Source: Vicingaceae bacterium
Lineage (GTDB): Bacteria > Bacteroidota > Bacteroidia > Flavobacteriales_E > Vicingaceae
Direction of reading: 5' to 3'
Length of the DNA: 64,000 bases
Assembly: GCA_026003395.1 (NCBI GenBank)
Contig: BPHE01000002.1
Span: 1 to 64,000, forward strand
In this document: positions 54,369 through 61,925 of the stretch, in pieces
How positions within the stretch are numbered: the first letter of the stretch is position 1
Layout: the number at the start of each line of letters is the position of its first letter
Translations under genes and position numbers: made by a program
The notes under the pieces: model-generated
Told to the model about the DNA's origin: nothing
Seen by the model: the letters and a program-made list of their open reading frames with translations, nothing else
Databases searched by the model: none

Positions 54369-54440
54369 CAGCCCGTAGGGGAATCGAACCCCTGTTTCAA
54401 GAATGAAAATCTTGCGTCCTAACCCCTAGACGAACGGGCC
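54369..54440 (-). tRNA. tRNA-Glu(TTC), copy 1
   Basis: 72 nucleotides. The acceptor stem is GGCCCGT with ACGGGCT, the D-arm TCTAGGGGTTAGGA, the anticodon loop TTTTCAT with anticodon TTC, and the T-arm AGGGGTTCGATTCCCCT. CCA is not encoded. It is identical to 58035-58106. Confidence 0.95.
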
Positions 54441-54459
54441 ATTTTCCCTTTCGGGATTG

Positions 54460-54489
54460 CAAAAGTAATAATATTTTTAAATCCGCAAA
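54460..54489 (-). promoter_or_regulatory. tRNA-Glu-rpsT promoter, copy 1
   Basis: On the minus strand TTTG (54486-54489), 18 bases, then TACTTTTG (54460-54467): a full match to the Bacteroidota TTTG-n19-TAnnTTTG promoter. It lies 20 bases before the tRNA. Confidence 0.75.
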
Positions 54490-54550
54490 ATTTTTTTCAA
54501 AAAAATTTTTACCCTTGATTGTTGTCATCAAGATTGTATTTGAAACCCAA

Positions 54551-55595
54551 TGATATACGCACCAATAATGTCAATAGAATTAGCATTGATCAAAATGGTT
54601 TTGTTGGAATTAACGCAACTCCTTCCAATGTGTTTCAATTAGGAGTATTAAGCTCTGTCAATGCGATTACCGGTCAAACAAATTCTTCAACTGCTTTTGG
54701 GATATATGGATTTAATTCCAATGCAAATGGTACTGGTATAATTGGTACTGGTAATAATATTACAGGTCAATACTTAATCAACGGCAGTGGAGGTGCTTTC
54801 AGTAGCTCTAATGTAGGAGTTTTTGGTTATGGAAATACGACATCTCAAAGTTGGGGCGTTTACGGATTTTCTCAAGCTAATGATGGGGCTGGAGTAGTAG
54901 GTGTAGGCGCTAATTCAAATTCATTTTTTGTTTCAGGCACAGGAGCTACATTTACAGGTACTCCTTTAGGCATGTCTGCTATTAAGAATGGGAATATTGC
55001 TAATAATCAGGGCGCCGGTATGTTTATTGCAGGTAGCAACTCAAATACAGGAGTATACGTTGCATATAGAGCCGGTGGAACAAATTTTAAAATTATAAAC
55101 ATTGTCGGTTTTGGTGGTACTGCTTCTACTGATGTTTGGGGGCTTGAAGGGAAAAAGGATGCCAGAACAATGTTTTGTCCAGAAGCGCCGGAAATTCTCT
55201 TTATGGATGCCGGTGAGGGTCAACTTAAAAATGGAAAGTGTCATATTTCAATTGATCCGATTCTCTCTAGAAATATTATTGTCAATGATCAATATCCGTT
55301 GAAGGTATTTATTCAATTAAATGATGAGTGCAATGGGGTATATGTAACCAACAGAACAAAAAATGGTTTTGATGTGATAGAACTGAATAATGGCCAATCA
55401 AACGCAAAATTCACATGGTACATCATTGCTAATAGAGCTGACTATATTGATCCTGATACGGGTGAATTAATTTCAAAACACGAAGGTGTAAGATTCCCAT
55501 TGGCTCCGCAGCCAATTCAACCTTTGGTAAAGGAACTAAAGATGAAAGAAGTTGAACCTTCAAAAACTTCTATAATGCATCGATCGGATAATTAA
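54551..55595 (+). pseudogene. Tail-fibre-like protein 2, 5'-truncated
   Basis: About 348 codons survive. The gene begins in mid-domain (NRISIDQNGFVGINATPSNV) at the duplication junction, and its signal peptide and N-terminus are missing. An open frame reaches back to a TTG at 54519, but those codons are antisense of the gene downstream of proS. The middle is Gly/Asn/Ser-rich, with a repeated GVxGxG pattern. The C-terminus differs from protein 1: LSRNIIVNDQYPLKVFIQL, CNGVYVTNRTKNGFDVIEL and FTWYIIANRADYID form a compact domain common in secreted Bacteroidota proteins, in place of S74. Confidence 0.8.
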
Positions 55596-55612
55596 AAATA
55601 AATTTAAGTCCT

Positions 55613-56950
55613 ATGCTTAAGCAAATGAAATATAAAATTTTAATGCTTTTATCTTTAATTTACATTTACCTGTTTACCAATATGCCATGCTCAAATGCCC
55701 AATCCCGTTTGGTATTCAGCAATACCGCCACCTATATGGTTATGCGGGACGGGGTTTTTCTGGTCATCGACAACCCTAACGGCAATGCCATTGTCCCTAA
55801 TGCAGGACGTATTGTGAGCGAAAACGAAACCAACCGCATCAGATGGTATATTGGCGGTAATACGGGCATATACACCATTCCGTTTGCAGACAACGCCGGT
55901 GCAGGGGCCGGCTTTGGCAACAACGCCCAAACCGGCGATGCCGGTATAACCATTCCTTTTACCCTGCAAATTTCTGCCGGTGGAGTTGGAGCAAGCGGAT
56001 ATATCGATTTTAGCACCTATGATGGACCAAATTGGGACAACAATACTTACCGCCCGAGCATGGTCACCCATATGGCTCAGTTTCTTTCGCCCAATGCTGC
56101 CAACCACTCTGCCAAAGCCATCGACCGTTTTTGGGTAATCAATGCCCAAAACTATTCTACCAAACCATCTGTTGGCAATATGACTTTCACCTACATCGAC
56201 AATGAATGGACCGCTGCCGGCAATACTTTCACAAGTGAAAATGTCTTAGGCGCCCAACGCTTCAACAACAACCTGAATAAATGGGGCGACATGTGGCCAC
56301 TGCAGGCAAGTATCAATACTGCCTCCAATGTGCTTACCACCGGACCCGTAAGCGCTGCCAACTTTTTTGCTGCATGGACGCTATCCGACATCAACGACCC
56401 GCTTCCTGTGGAGTTGCTTCATTTCACCGCCCGGTGCGAAGACGGTAACATCCTGCTGCAATGGGCCACAGCCAGCGAAATCAACAATCAATGGTTTATC
56501 CTCGAAAAAAGCATCAATGGATCGGAATGGACAAAAATAGCCACAATCCCCGGAAATGGCAATTCGCATGTAATCCAAAACTATGATTATACTGACAAAA
56601 ATTCCGGAGAAACCAATTATTACCGTTTATGGCAACAGGATTATGACGGAAATTTGGAATTGGTTGCCCAAACCGCTGCCACTTGTCCCGTAAAAAACAA
56701 CAAATTGAGCATTCAATCTGTTTACAACCAGGGAAACCAAACCATCATTTCTGTCAATATTCCCGATCAAGGAGAATATTTTGTGGAGATTTTCGATGCC
56801 ACAGGAAAATTGATTTATCTCAAACATCTGCCTTTGATGCAAGGAAATCAAATCATCAAACCTGAAGTTTATATAGCAAAAGGTATTTATATTTTGAGAG
56901 TATATAACGAGAAGTATTCAGATCGGTATAAATTCCACGGAAGCTTTTGA
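55613..56950 (+). CDS. T9SS-secreted protein with type A sorting domain, copy 2
   Basis: A 445-residue paralogue of the gene at 52283. The signal peptide is of different sequence (LLSLIYIYLFTNMPCSNAQ), but from SRLVFSNTATYMVMRDG on the two are nearly the same. Same order: N-terminal domain, LPVELLHFTARCEDGN segment, T9SS sorting domain ending in RYKFHGSF. It follows 17 bases after tail-fibre-like gene 2, so both loci keep the pair [tail-fibre-like gene, T9SS gene]. Confidence 0.88.
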   Translation: MLKQMKYKILMLLSLIYIYLFTNMPCSNAQSRLVFSNTATYMVMRDGVFLVIDNPNGNAIVPNAGRIVSENETNRIRWYIGGNTGIYTIPFADNAGAGAGFGNNAQTGDAGITIPFTLQISAGGVGASGYIDFSTYDGPNWDNNTYRPSMVTHMAQFLSPNAANHSAKAIDRFWVINAQNYSTKPSVGNMTFTYIDNEWTAAGNTFTSENVLGAQRFNNNLNKWGDMWPLQASINTASNVLTTGPVSAANFFAAWTLSDINDPLPVELLHFTARCEDGNILLQWATASEINNQWFILEKSINGSEWTKIATIPGNGNSHVIQNYDYTDKNSGETNYYRLWQQDYDGNLELVAQTAATCPVKNNKLSIQSVYNQGNQTIISVNIPDQGEYFVEIFDATGKLIYLKHLPLMQGNQIIKPEVYIAKGIYILRVYNEKYSDRYKFHGSF

Positions 56951-57280
56951 TTTCCTTTCCTATTTTTGGTAAATTCAATATTACTCTCTCCAATGCTGAC
57001 AATTTATCTTTGATTGTTGGCTTTGACAGATTAAAATGCTAATTTGCCGGTAAACATCAAAATGATTTTCTTTCTTTTGGAATCCATTTGAACCATAGCG
57101 TATTTTTTCCATATTCTTTTATTGTAGTGATTGCTGTTTTTGCACCCTGTCACGCAATTTTCTCATAAATAAAAAATGTTTACGCTTTTATTGGTAAATT
57201 ATACAGAGATTTCACAATGGAGGCGAATAAAATCAAAAATGCCCGTAGGCAAGAATTTTAGCAATTTAGAAGTGAAAAAA
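56951..57280. other. Non-coding stretch after T9SS gene copy 2
   Basis: About 330 bases, homologous to 53603-53937. No gene or RNA recognised. It is followed by three REP-like units up to 57666. Confidence 0.6.
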
Positions 57281-57344
57281 GACCTCACCCCAAGCCCCTC
57301 TCCTTACAAAGGAGAGGGGTGCCCGCAAGGACGGGTGAGGTTTT
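57281..57344. repeat. REP-like palindromic repeat, R2
   Basis: Same nested palindrome as R1 with small changes (CCTCACCCC, CTTACAAAG, GGACGGGTGAGG). Preceded by the leader GCAATTTAGAAGTGAAAAAA shared with R1. Confidence 0.85.
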
Positions 57345-57439
57345 AAATTCCCCGGCAAATAGATTTTTTTGCAAATACAAATTATAGAAACGTAATTTGC
57401 ACAGAAGGCAGGGATTTTAGCAATTTAGAAGCGAAAAAA

Positions 57440-57505
57440 GACCTCTCCCCATGCCCCTCTCCTTCACAAGGAGAGGGGTGCCCGTAAGGGCGGGGTGAGG
57501 TTTTT
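57440..57505. repeat. REP-like palindromic repeat, R3
   Basis: Core identical to R1 (CCCCTCTCCTTCACAAGGAGAGGGG), with the same leader GCAATTTAGAAGCGAAAAAA. Confidence 0.85.
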
Positions 57506-57598
57506 AAATCCCCGGCAAACAGATTTTGGTGAAATGACGAATTATAGAATCGCAATATGCCCGAAATGCAAGAATTCTTGCTATTGAAAAGTATAAAA

Positions 57599-57666
57599 GA
57601 CCTCTCCCCCATGCCCCTCTCCTTCACAAGGAGAGGGGGGGGGGGCGTAAGGGCGGGGTGAGGTTT
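57599..57666. repeat. REP-like palindromic repeat, R4 with poly-G run
   Basis: As R3, but GGGGTGCCC is replaced by a run of about a dozen G. Its right flank equals that of R1. Confidence 0.8.
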
Positions 57667-57688
57667 TCAATTCAAATTTGTTTGAAAT

Positions 57689-57721
57689 AAAAAAGCCCTT
57701 GATTCATCTCAAGGGCTTTTT
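57689..57721. terminator. Intrinsic terminator of tRNA-Glu-rpsT, copy 2
   Basis: Same AAAAAGCCCTTGA / TCAAGGGCTTTTT palindrome as at 54024. Confidence 0.88.
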
Positions 57722-57743
57722 GATAAAAGTTATGAATTCGTTT

Positions 57744-57995
57744 TTACAAAGAGTTCACCTTTTTGGTCAACTGGGATTTCAACCTGGCTGCTTTGTTTTT
57801 GTGGATGATGTTTCTTTTGGCAAGCTTATCAATCATGGAAATAATTTTGGGAAGATTTTCCGCAGCAACCGTTTTGTCTTTTTCCAACCTCAATTTCTTG
57901 ATTGCATTACGTGTAGTTTTAGCAAAATAACGATTGTGCAACCGTCTTTTTTGAATTTGTCTGATTCTCTTTTTTGCCGATTTGTGGTTTGCCAT
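57744..57995 (-). CDS. rpsT: 30S ribosomal protein bS20, copy 2
   Basis: An 83-residue bS20 with the same features as copy 1. This copy has the original genomic neighbours (tRNA-Glu, hypothetical gene, proS). The few differences from copy 1 are conservative, so both proteins should be functional. Confidence 0.95.
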   Translation of the reverse strand: MANHKSAKKRIRQIQKRRLHNRYFAKTTRNAIKKLRLEKDKTVAAENLPKIISMIDKLAKRNIIHKNKAARLKSQLTKKVNSL

Positions 57996-58034
57996 AATCT
58001 TTTTTAATTATATAAAATTTCCAATCAAATTTAG

Positions 58035-58106
58035 CAGCCCGTAGGGGAATCGAACCCCTGTTTCAAGAATGAAAATCTTGCGTCCTAACCCCTAGACGAA
58101 CGGGCC
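58035..58106 (-). tRNA. tRNA-Glu(TTC), copy 2
   Basis: Identical in all 72 positions to 54369-54440; anticodon TTC, no encoded CCA. Confidence 0.95.
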
Positions 58107-58125
58107 ATTTTCCCTTTCGGGATTG

Positions 58126-58155
58126 CAAAAGTAATAATATTTTTAAATCCGCAAA
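58126..58155 (-). promoter_or_regulatory. tRNA-Glu-rpsT promoter, copy 2
   Basis: TTTG (58152-58155), 18 bases, TACTTTTG (58126-58133) on the minus strand, as in copy 1. It sits just past the stop of the hypothetical gene at 58175, so the tRNA has its own promoter. Confidence 0.75.
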
Positions 58156-58174
58156 ATTTTTTTCAAAAAAATTT

Positions 58175-58867
58175 TTACCCTTGATTGTTGTCATCAAGAT
58201 TGTATTTGAAACCCAATCTTTTACCGGTACGAATTGCCACCTTCTCTCCTATCTCTTTTATGTCGGCCACTGTTGCAATCATGTTTTCTTCAAAAGGTGG
58301 CACCAGCAAATCAAAACTTAACGTGTAAAGCACAATAGAATTCATCACTTTTTCAACATATTGGTCATCAAGTACATTGTGAACGAAATCATTGTACAAA
58401 AAACTGAGTTGTCTTTTGCCTTCCACAAAAAAATGTTCTTCCCGGTTGACAAAAATTCTGGCAATCAAATAACCAAGATCGTTAGAACGATTATATTTAA
58501 ATGAATCGGATAAAAAATTATAGACCGAAATCATTCCACAGAAAGAATTCAAATAATGATTCCTGACATAAGAGGTTTTCCAAATATAATGCGATTTATC
58601 AAAGTCAAAAACATTGGTATGCATGAAAAATACCAAAATGTCTCCGGCAATTTTCAATTCAAAATAATTTTCGGTCGATTTGAGTATCTCAAATGTTAAA
58701 CGAGGATCTTTAGCGGAAATTTTTCCTGTTAAGAAATCGGCTAATTCTTCTGCTTTATGTTTAAAAATTTCAAATTTTTTCAAGGTAATGGAATATACAT
58801 CCTGTTTGGTCGCAGATTTTTCCAACAATAGTTGTTGAATGAGTTCTATGTCTTTATTTTGTTTCAT
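58175..58867 (-). CDS. Conserved hypothetical protein between proS and tRNA-Glu
   Basis: A 230-residue soluble protein from the ATG at 58867 (MKQNKDIEL); the longer open frame would overlap proS. Helical N-terminus, then an alpha/beta body (YFELKIAGDILVFFMHTNVF, DLGYLIARIFVNREEHFFVEG). No catalytic motif and no named family recognised. It lies 8 bases after proS on the same strand. A copy of its last codons remains at the end of duplication copy 1 (54517-54550). Confidence 0.75.
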   Translation of the reverse strand: MKQNKDIELIQQLLLEKSATKQDVYSITLKKFEIFKHKAEELADFLTGKISAKDPRLTFEILKSTENYFELKIAGDILVFFMHTNVFDFDKSHYIWKTSYVRNHYLNSFCGMISVYNFLSDSFKYNRSNDLGYLIARIFVNREEHFFVEGKRQLSFLYNDFVHNVLDDQYVEKVMNSIVLYTLSFDLLVPPFEENMIATVADIKEIGEKVAIRTGKRLGFKYNLDDNNQG

Positions 58868-58875
58868 ATAAAAAT

Positions 58876-60348
58876 TTAATAAGCACGTGCGAAAATCACT
58901 TTGTGTCGCGCAGGTTTTCCTGTGTAAATACATTTTCCTTCAGGAAATGATTCCTCCAAAGGAATACAACGTATTGTAGCTTTGGTTTCTTCTTTAATAG
59001 CCAATTCGGTTTCAGGAGTACCGTCCCAATAAGCATATACAAAACCACCCGCCTCGATTAGTTTTTTAAACTCTTCATAATCCCGGGCATGATAGGTATG
59101 ATCATTTCTGAATTCCAATGCTTTTTTGAAAAGATTTTTCTGAATATCGTCCAATAATTGCTTTATGGTATTTAATAATGATTGTTCTTCATAAGCAACG
59201 ATGATTTTTTCGCCTGTATCTCTTCTGGCGATTTCTACCGTATTGTTTTCCAAATCCTTTGGTCCTATAGCCAACCTTACAGGCACTCCCTTGAATTCGT
59301 ATTCATTAAACTTCCATCCGGGTTTTTTAGTATCGTCATCATCCAGTTTGACGGTAATATCGTTTTGACGCAATAAATCAATTAATCGATTTGTCTTTTC
59401 TTTGATCCGGTCAAGCTGTTGATCATTTTTATAGATAGGAACAATCACCACTTTCAATGGGGCCACTTTTGGAGGCAACACCAATCCGTTGTCATCAGAA
59501 TGGGTCATAATGAGTGCTCCCATCAACCTTGTAGACACACCCCAGCTGGTAGCCCAAACATATTCCTGTTTGCCATCTTTGTTCTGAAAAGTCACATCAA
59601 AAGCTTTGGCAAAGTTTTGTCCCAAGAAATGTGAGGTTCCGGCTTGAAGCGCTTTTCCATCCTGCATCAATGCCTCTACACAATATGTTTCTACAGCTCC
59701 GGCAAATCGCTCGGTTTCGGTTTTAATGCCCTTAATCACAGGAATAGCCAACACATTCTCCAAAAACTCGGCATAAACATTCAACATTCTCTCGGCTTCT
59801 TCAATGGCTTCTTCTTTGGAAGCATGAGCCGTATGGCCTTCTTGCCACAAAAATTCGGCCGTACGCAAAAATAAACGGGTACGCATCTCCCATCTGACAA
59901 CATTGGCCCATTGGTTTATCAACAAAGGAAGATCTCTGTATGATTGGATCCAATTTTTATAGGTATTCCAAATAATTGTTTCGGAAGTAGGCCGCACAAT
60001 CAGTTCTTCTTCCAGCTTGGCTTCCGGATCTACCTCGATCTTTCCGTCCACGGTTTTCAGCCGGTAATGCGTCACAACAGCACATTCTTTGGCAAAGCCT
60101 TCAACATGAGCCGCCTCTCTGTTAAAAAACGATTTTGGTATAAACAAAGGGAAGTATGCATTGACGTGTCCGGTGGCTTTAAACCTTTTGTCGAGTTCAT
60201 CTCTGATTACTTCCCAAATGGCAAAACCATAAGGTTTTATTACCATACAACCTCTCACAGCCGAATGCTCCGCCAAATCGGCTCTAATTACCAGCTCCTG
60301 ATACCATTCGGCATAATTTTCGCTGCGTTTTACTAAACCTTTAGCCAT
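58876..60348 (-). CDS. proS: Prolyl-tRNA synthetase (archaeal/eukaryotic-like type)
   Basis: ProRS, 490 residues, charging tRNA-Pro. Class II motifs: motif 2 region [20 protein letters not shown] and motif 3 in [21 protein letters not shown]. The short form lacks the bacterial INS editing domain and ends with the C-terminal extension finishing in Tyr (KVIFARAY), typical of the archaeal-type ProRS found in Bacteroidota. The anticodon-binding domain spans about 300-400 ([13 protein letters not shown]). Confidence 0.95.
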   Translation of the reverse strand: MAKGLVKRSENYAEWYQELVIRADLAEHSAVRGCMVIKPYGFAIWEVIRDELDKRFKATGHVNAYFPLFIPKSFFNREAAHVEGFAKECAVVTHYRLKTVDGKIEVDPEAKLEEELIVRPTSETIIWNTYKNWIQSYRDLPLLINQWANVVRWEMRTRLFLRTAEFLWQEGHTAHASKEEAIEEAERMLNVYAEFLENVLAIPVIKGIKTETERFAGAVETYCVEALMQDGKALQAGTSHFLGQNFAKAFDVTFQNKDGKQEYVWATSWGVSTRLMGALIMTHSDDNGLVLPPKVAPLKVVIVPIYKNDQQLDRIKEKTNRLIDLLRQNDITVKLDDDDTKKPGWKFNEYEFKGVPVRLAIGPKDLENNTVEIARRDTGEKIIVAYEEQSLLNTIKQLLDDIQKNLFKKALEFRNDHTYHARDYEEFKKLIEAGGFVYAYWDGTPETELAIKEETKATIRCIPLEESFPEGKCIYTGKPARHKVIFARAY

Positions 60349-60456
60349 AATTTTTTTGGTATAATATTTGTAGTTTTTCGAGTGTCAAAATAAACAAAAA
60401 GAAAAATGAACAACAAAAATAAAATACAAAATCCTAATAAAAAGGAGGGCCGAACT

Positions 60457-61896
60457 ATGAAAACAATGAAAACTATTTTAATTGCCGCAATCATTTTGCT
60501 GGCCGGGTTCAACAACCCTTTATCGGCAAATGTAGAAATCTTTCATGAAAACCCTGAACAACCCGGTTTTATACCTGAAATTGTAGACACTCCAACGGCG
60601 TCTGACTATTCTTCTTACCGGGACGATCAAGGCAACACTTACATTACCAACAATTATTATTATGATGATGATTACTATGATTATTCTTATTCTGCAAGAA
60701 TCAGAAGGTTTTACCATCCGGTATATTCAAGTTATTGGCATGATTATTATACCAATTATTATTGGTATACATACGATCCGGCTTTGTTTGGCGTAAGCAT
60801 CTATTATGGCTACAATTGGTGGTATCCGAGACCCTGGAGATGCGGATGGAGAATTTGGTGGTCCTGGGGATGGGGTTGGTCCTGGGGATGGTATGGCGGA
60901 TATTGGGGCGTTTATTCCTACTGGGGTCCATCCTGGTACTGGCCCGGTTATTATGGAGCATTCTATTATGGATGGGGCAACCCTTGGGAATGGGGCTACT
61001 GGAATGGTTACGCCAATGGATATTGGAATGGATATTGGAACGGCTACTACAATGGTCTTTATGCATCATATTACAATAGCTATGATCCAAACAGCAGCAC
61101 ATATTATTACGGACACAGACCCAACCTCCCGGGAGGCCGTCAATCTGTATCGAACAACAGTGTAGTATCCGGTCAAAGCACCAACAGTACGCTCAAACAA
61201 GCATCTCCCGTAACAAGAGGGGAGACCAAAGCCAATATTTCTAATCCGGCCCAAGTTCAAACAGATCGAGGTACAGGTAAAAGCAAAACCATTAACCCCA
61301 ACACTCCTGATGTTTATACCTCTCCTCAAGTGCAACAAGAAAATGCTGTAAAAAACTATGGTGGCTATACTGCCCCTCAAGCACCTAAACCCGTATATAT
61401 TGAAAGACCCTCGTCCGTATCTCAACCCAACAACCCCGTTCAAAACAATTCAGGTTACTCTCGTCCACAACCCGTGAATCCCGGTTATAACCGTCCACAA
61501 CCGGCCAATCCCGGCAGTTATTCCCGCCCCACTCCAGAACCCTCTACGCCCGGAAACCCAAACTATTCTCCACAACCGGCGAATCCCAATCCGGGGAATT
61601 TTGGACGCCCAAACCAAACTCCTTCCACACCAAGAAATCACTATTCGGCCCCGGACAACTCACCTTCCTATCAGGCCCCGGTATCAAGACCAAGATCCTA
61701 TACCCAACCTCAAAATTTTTCCCGTCCAAGATATAATTCCTCGCCCTCTGTATCTCCCGGTTTCTCAAGACCATCTTCTCCCGGTGGATTCAGCCGTCCC
61801 GGATCAGGTGGATTTTCTTCACCTTCGCCGGCCGGAAGGCCCTCCGGAGGAGTAAGATCTATGCCTTCTCCCGGTGGCAGAATGGGGAGACCATAG
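60457..61896 (+). CDS. Secreted Tyr/Trp/Gly-rich then Pro/Asn/Ser-rich protein
   Basis: About 479 residues from the ATG at 60457, which has a good AAGGAGG upstream (60442-60448); the longer frame from 60406 is less likely. Signal peptide (ILIAAIILLAGFNNPLSA). A Tyr/Asp stretch (about 55-85) is followed by an aromatic block (about 95-210) with repeats such as WSWGWGWSWGW and GYWNGYWNGYYNG. From about 225 on it is low-complexity, rich in Pro, Asn, Ser, Gln, Arg and Gly, with SRP/FSRP units. No family recognised. It looks like an extracellular or matrix-forming protein of low order. Confidence 0.7.
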   Translation: MKTMKTILIAAIILLAGFNNPLSANVEIFHENPEQPGFIPEIVDTPTASDYSSYRDDQGNTYITNNYYYDDDYYDYSYSARIRRFYHPVYSSYWHDYYTNYYWYTYDPALFGVSIYYGYNWWYPRPWRCGWRIWWSWGWGWSWGWYGGYWGVYSYWGPSWYWPGYYGAFYYGWGNPWEWGYWNGYANGYWNGYWNGYYNGLYASYYNSYDPNSSTYYYGHRPNLPGGRQSVSNNSVVSGQSTNSTLKQASPVTRGETKANISNPAQVQTDRGTGKSKTINPNTPDVYTSPQVQQENAVKNYGGYTAPQAPKPVYIERPSSVSQPNNPVQNNSGYSRPQPVNPGYNRPQPANPGSYSRPTPEPSTPGNPNYSPQPANPNPGNFGRPNQTPSTPRNHYSAPDNSPSYQAPVSRPRSYTQPQNFSRPRYNSSPSVSPGFSRPSSPGGFSRPGSGGFSSPSPAGRPSGGVRSMPSPGGRMGRP

Positions 61897-61925
61897 TAAT
61901 CGCATAAAACTAAAACTTTTAAGCC

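Larger units (their letters stand above)
52349..54550. repeat. Segmental duplication T9SS gene-rpsT-tRNA-Glu, copy 1
   Basis: Homologous to about 55697-58216. Most of the coding part is nearly identical, with a more divergent patch at about 53190-53350. It ends abruptly 15 codons into the antisense of the hypothetical gene downstream of proS, where it is joined to the interior of tail-fibre-like gene 2. Confidence 0.92.
55697..58216. repeat. Segmental duplication T9SS gene-rpsT-tRNA-Glu, copy 2
   Basis: Counterpart of 52349-54550, longer by about 320 bases owing to two more REP-like units. Here the segment runs on into an intact hypothetical gene and proS, so this copy keeps the original right flank. 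Confidence 0.92.

Noticed and set aside
54519-54550. TTG at 54519 as the true start of tail-fibre-like gene 2
   Set aside because: This part belongs to the duplicated end of another gene on the opposite strand; the frame is open by accident at the junction.
49586-55595. Prophage, because of tail-fibre-like proteins with an S74 domain
   Set aside because: No capsid, portal, terminase, integrase or lysis genes are present, the proteins have signal peptides, and they are paired with T9SS proteins. The domain is shared with secreted bacterial proteins.
57382-57627. A minus-strand 81-codon frame
   Set aside because: It consists mainly of REP-like palindromes translated by chance.
53938-57666. 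CRISPR array
   Set aside because: The repeats are long nested palindromes, few in number and without spacers of even length, and no cas genes are present.
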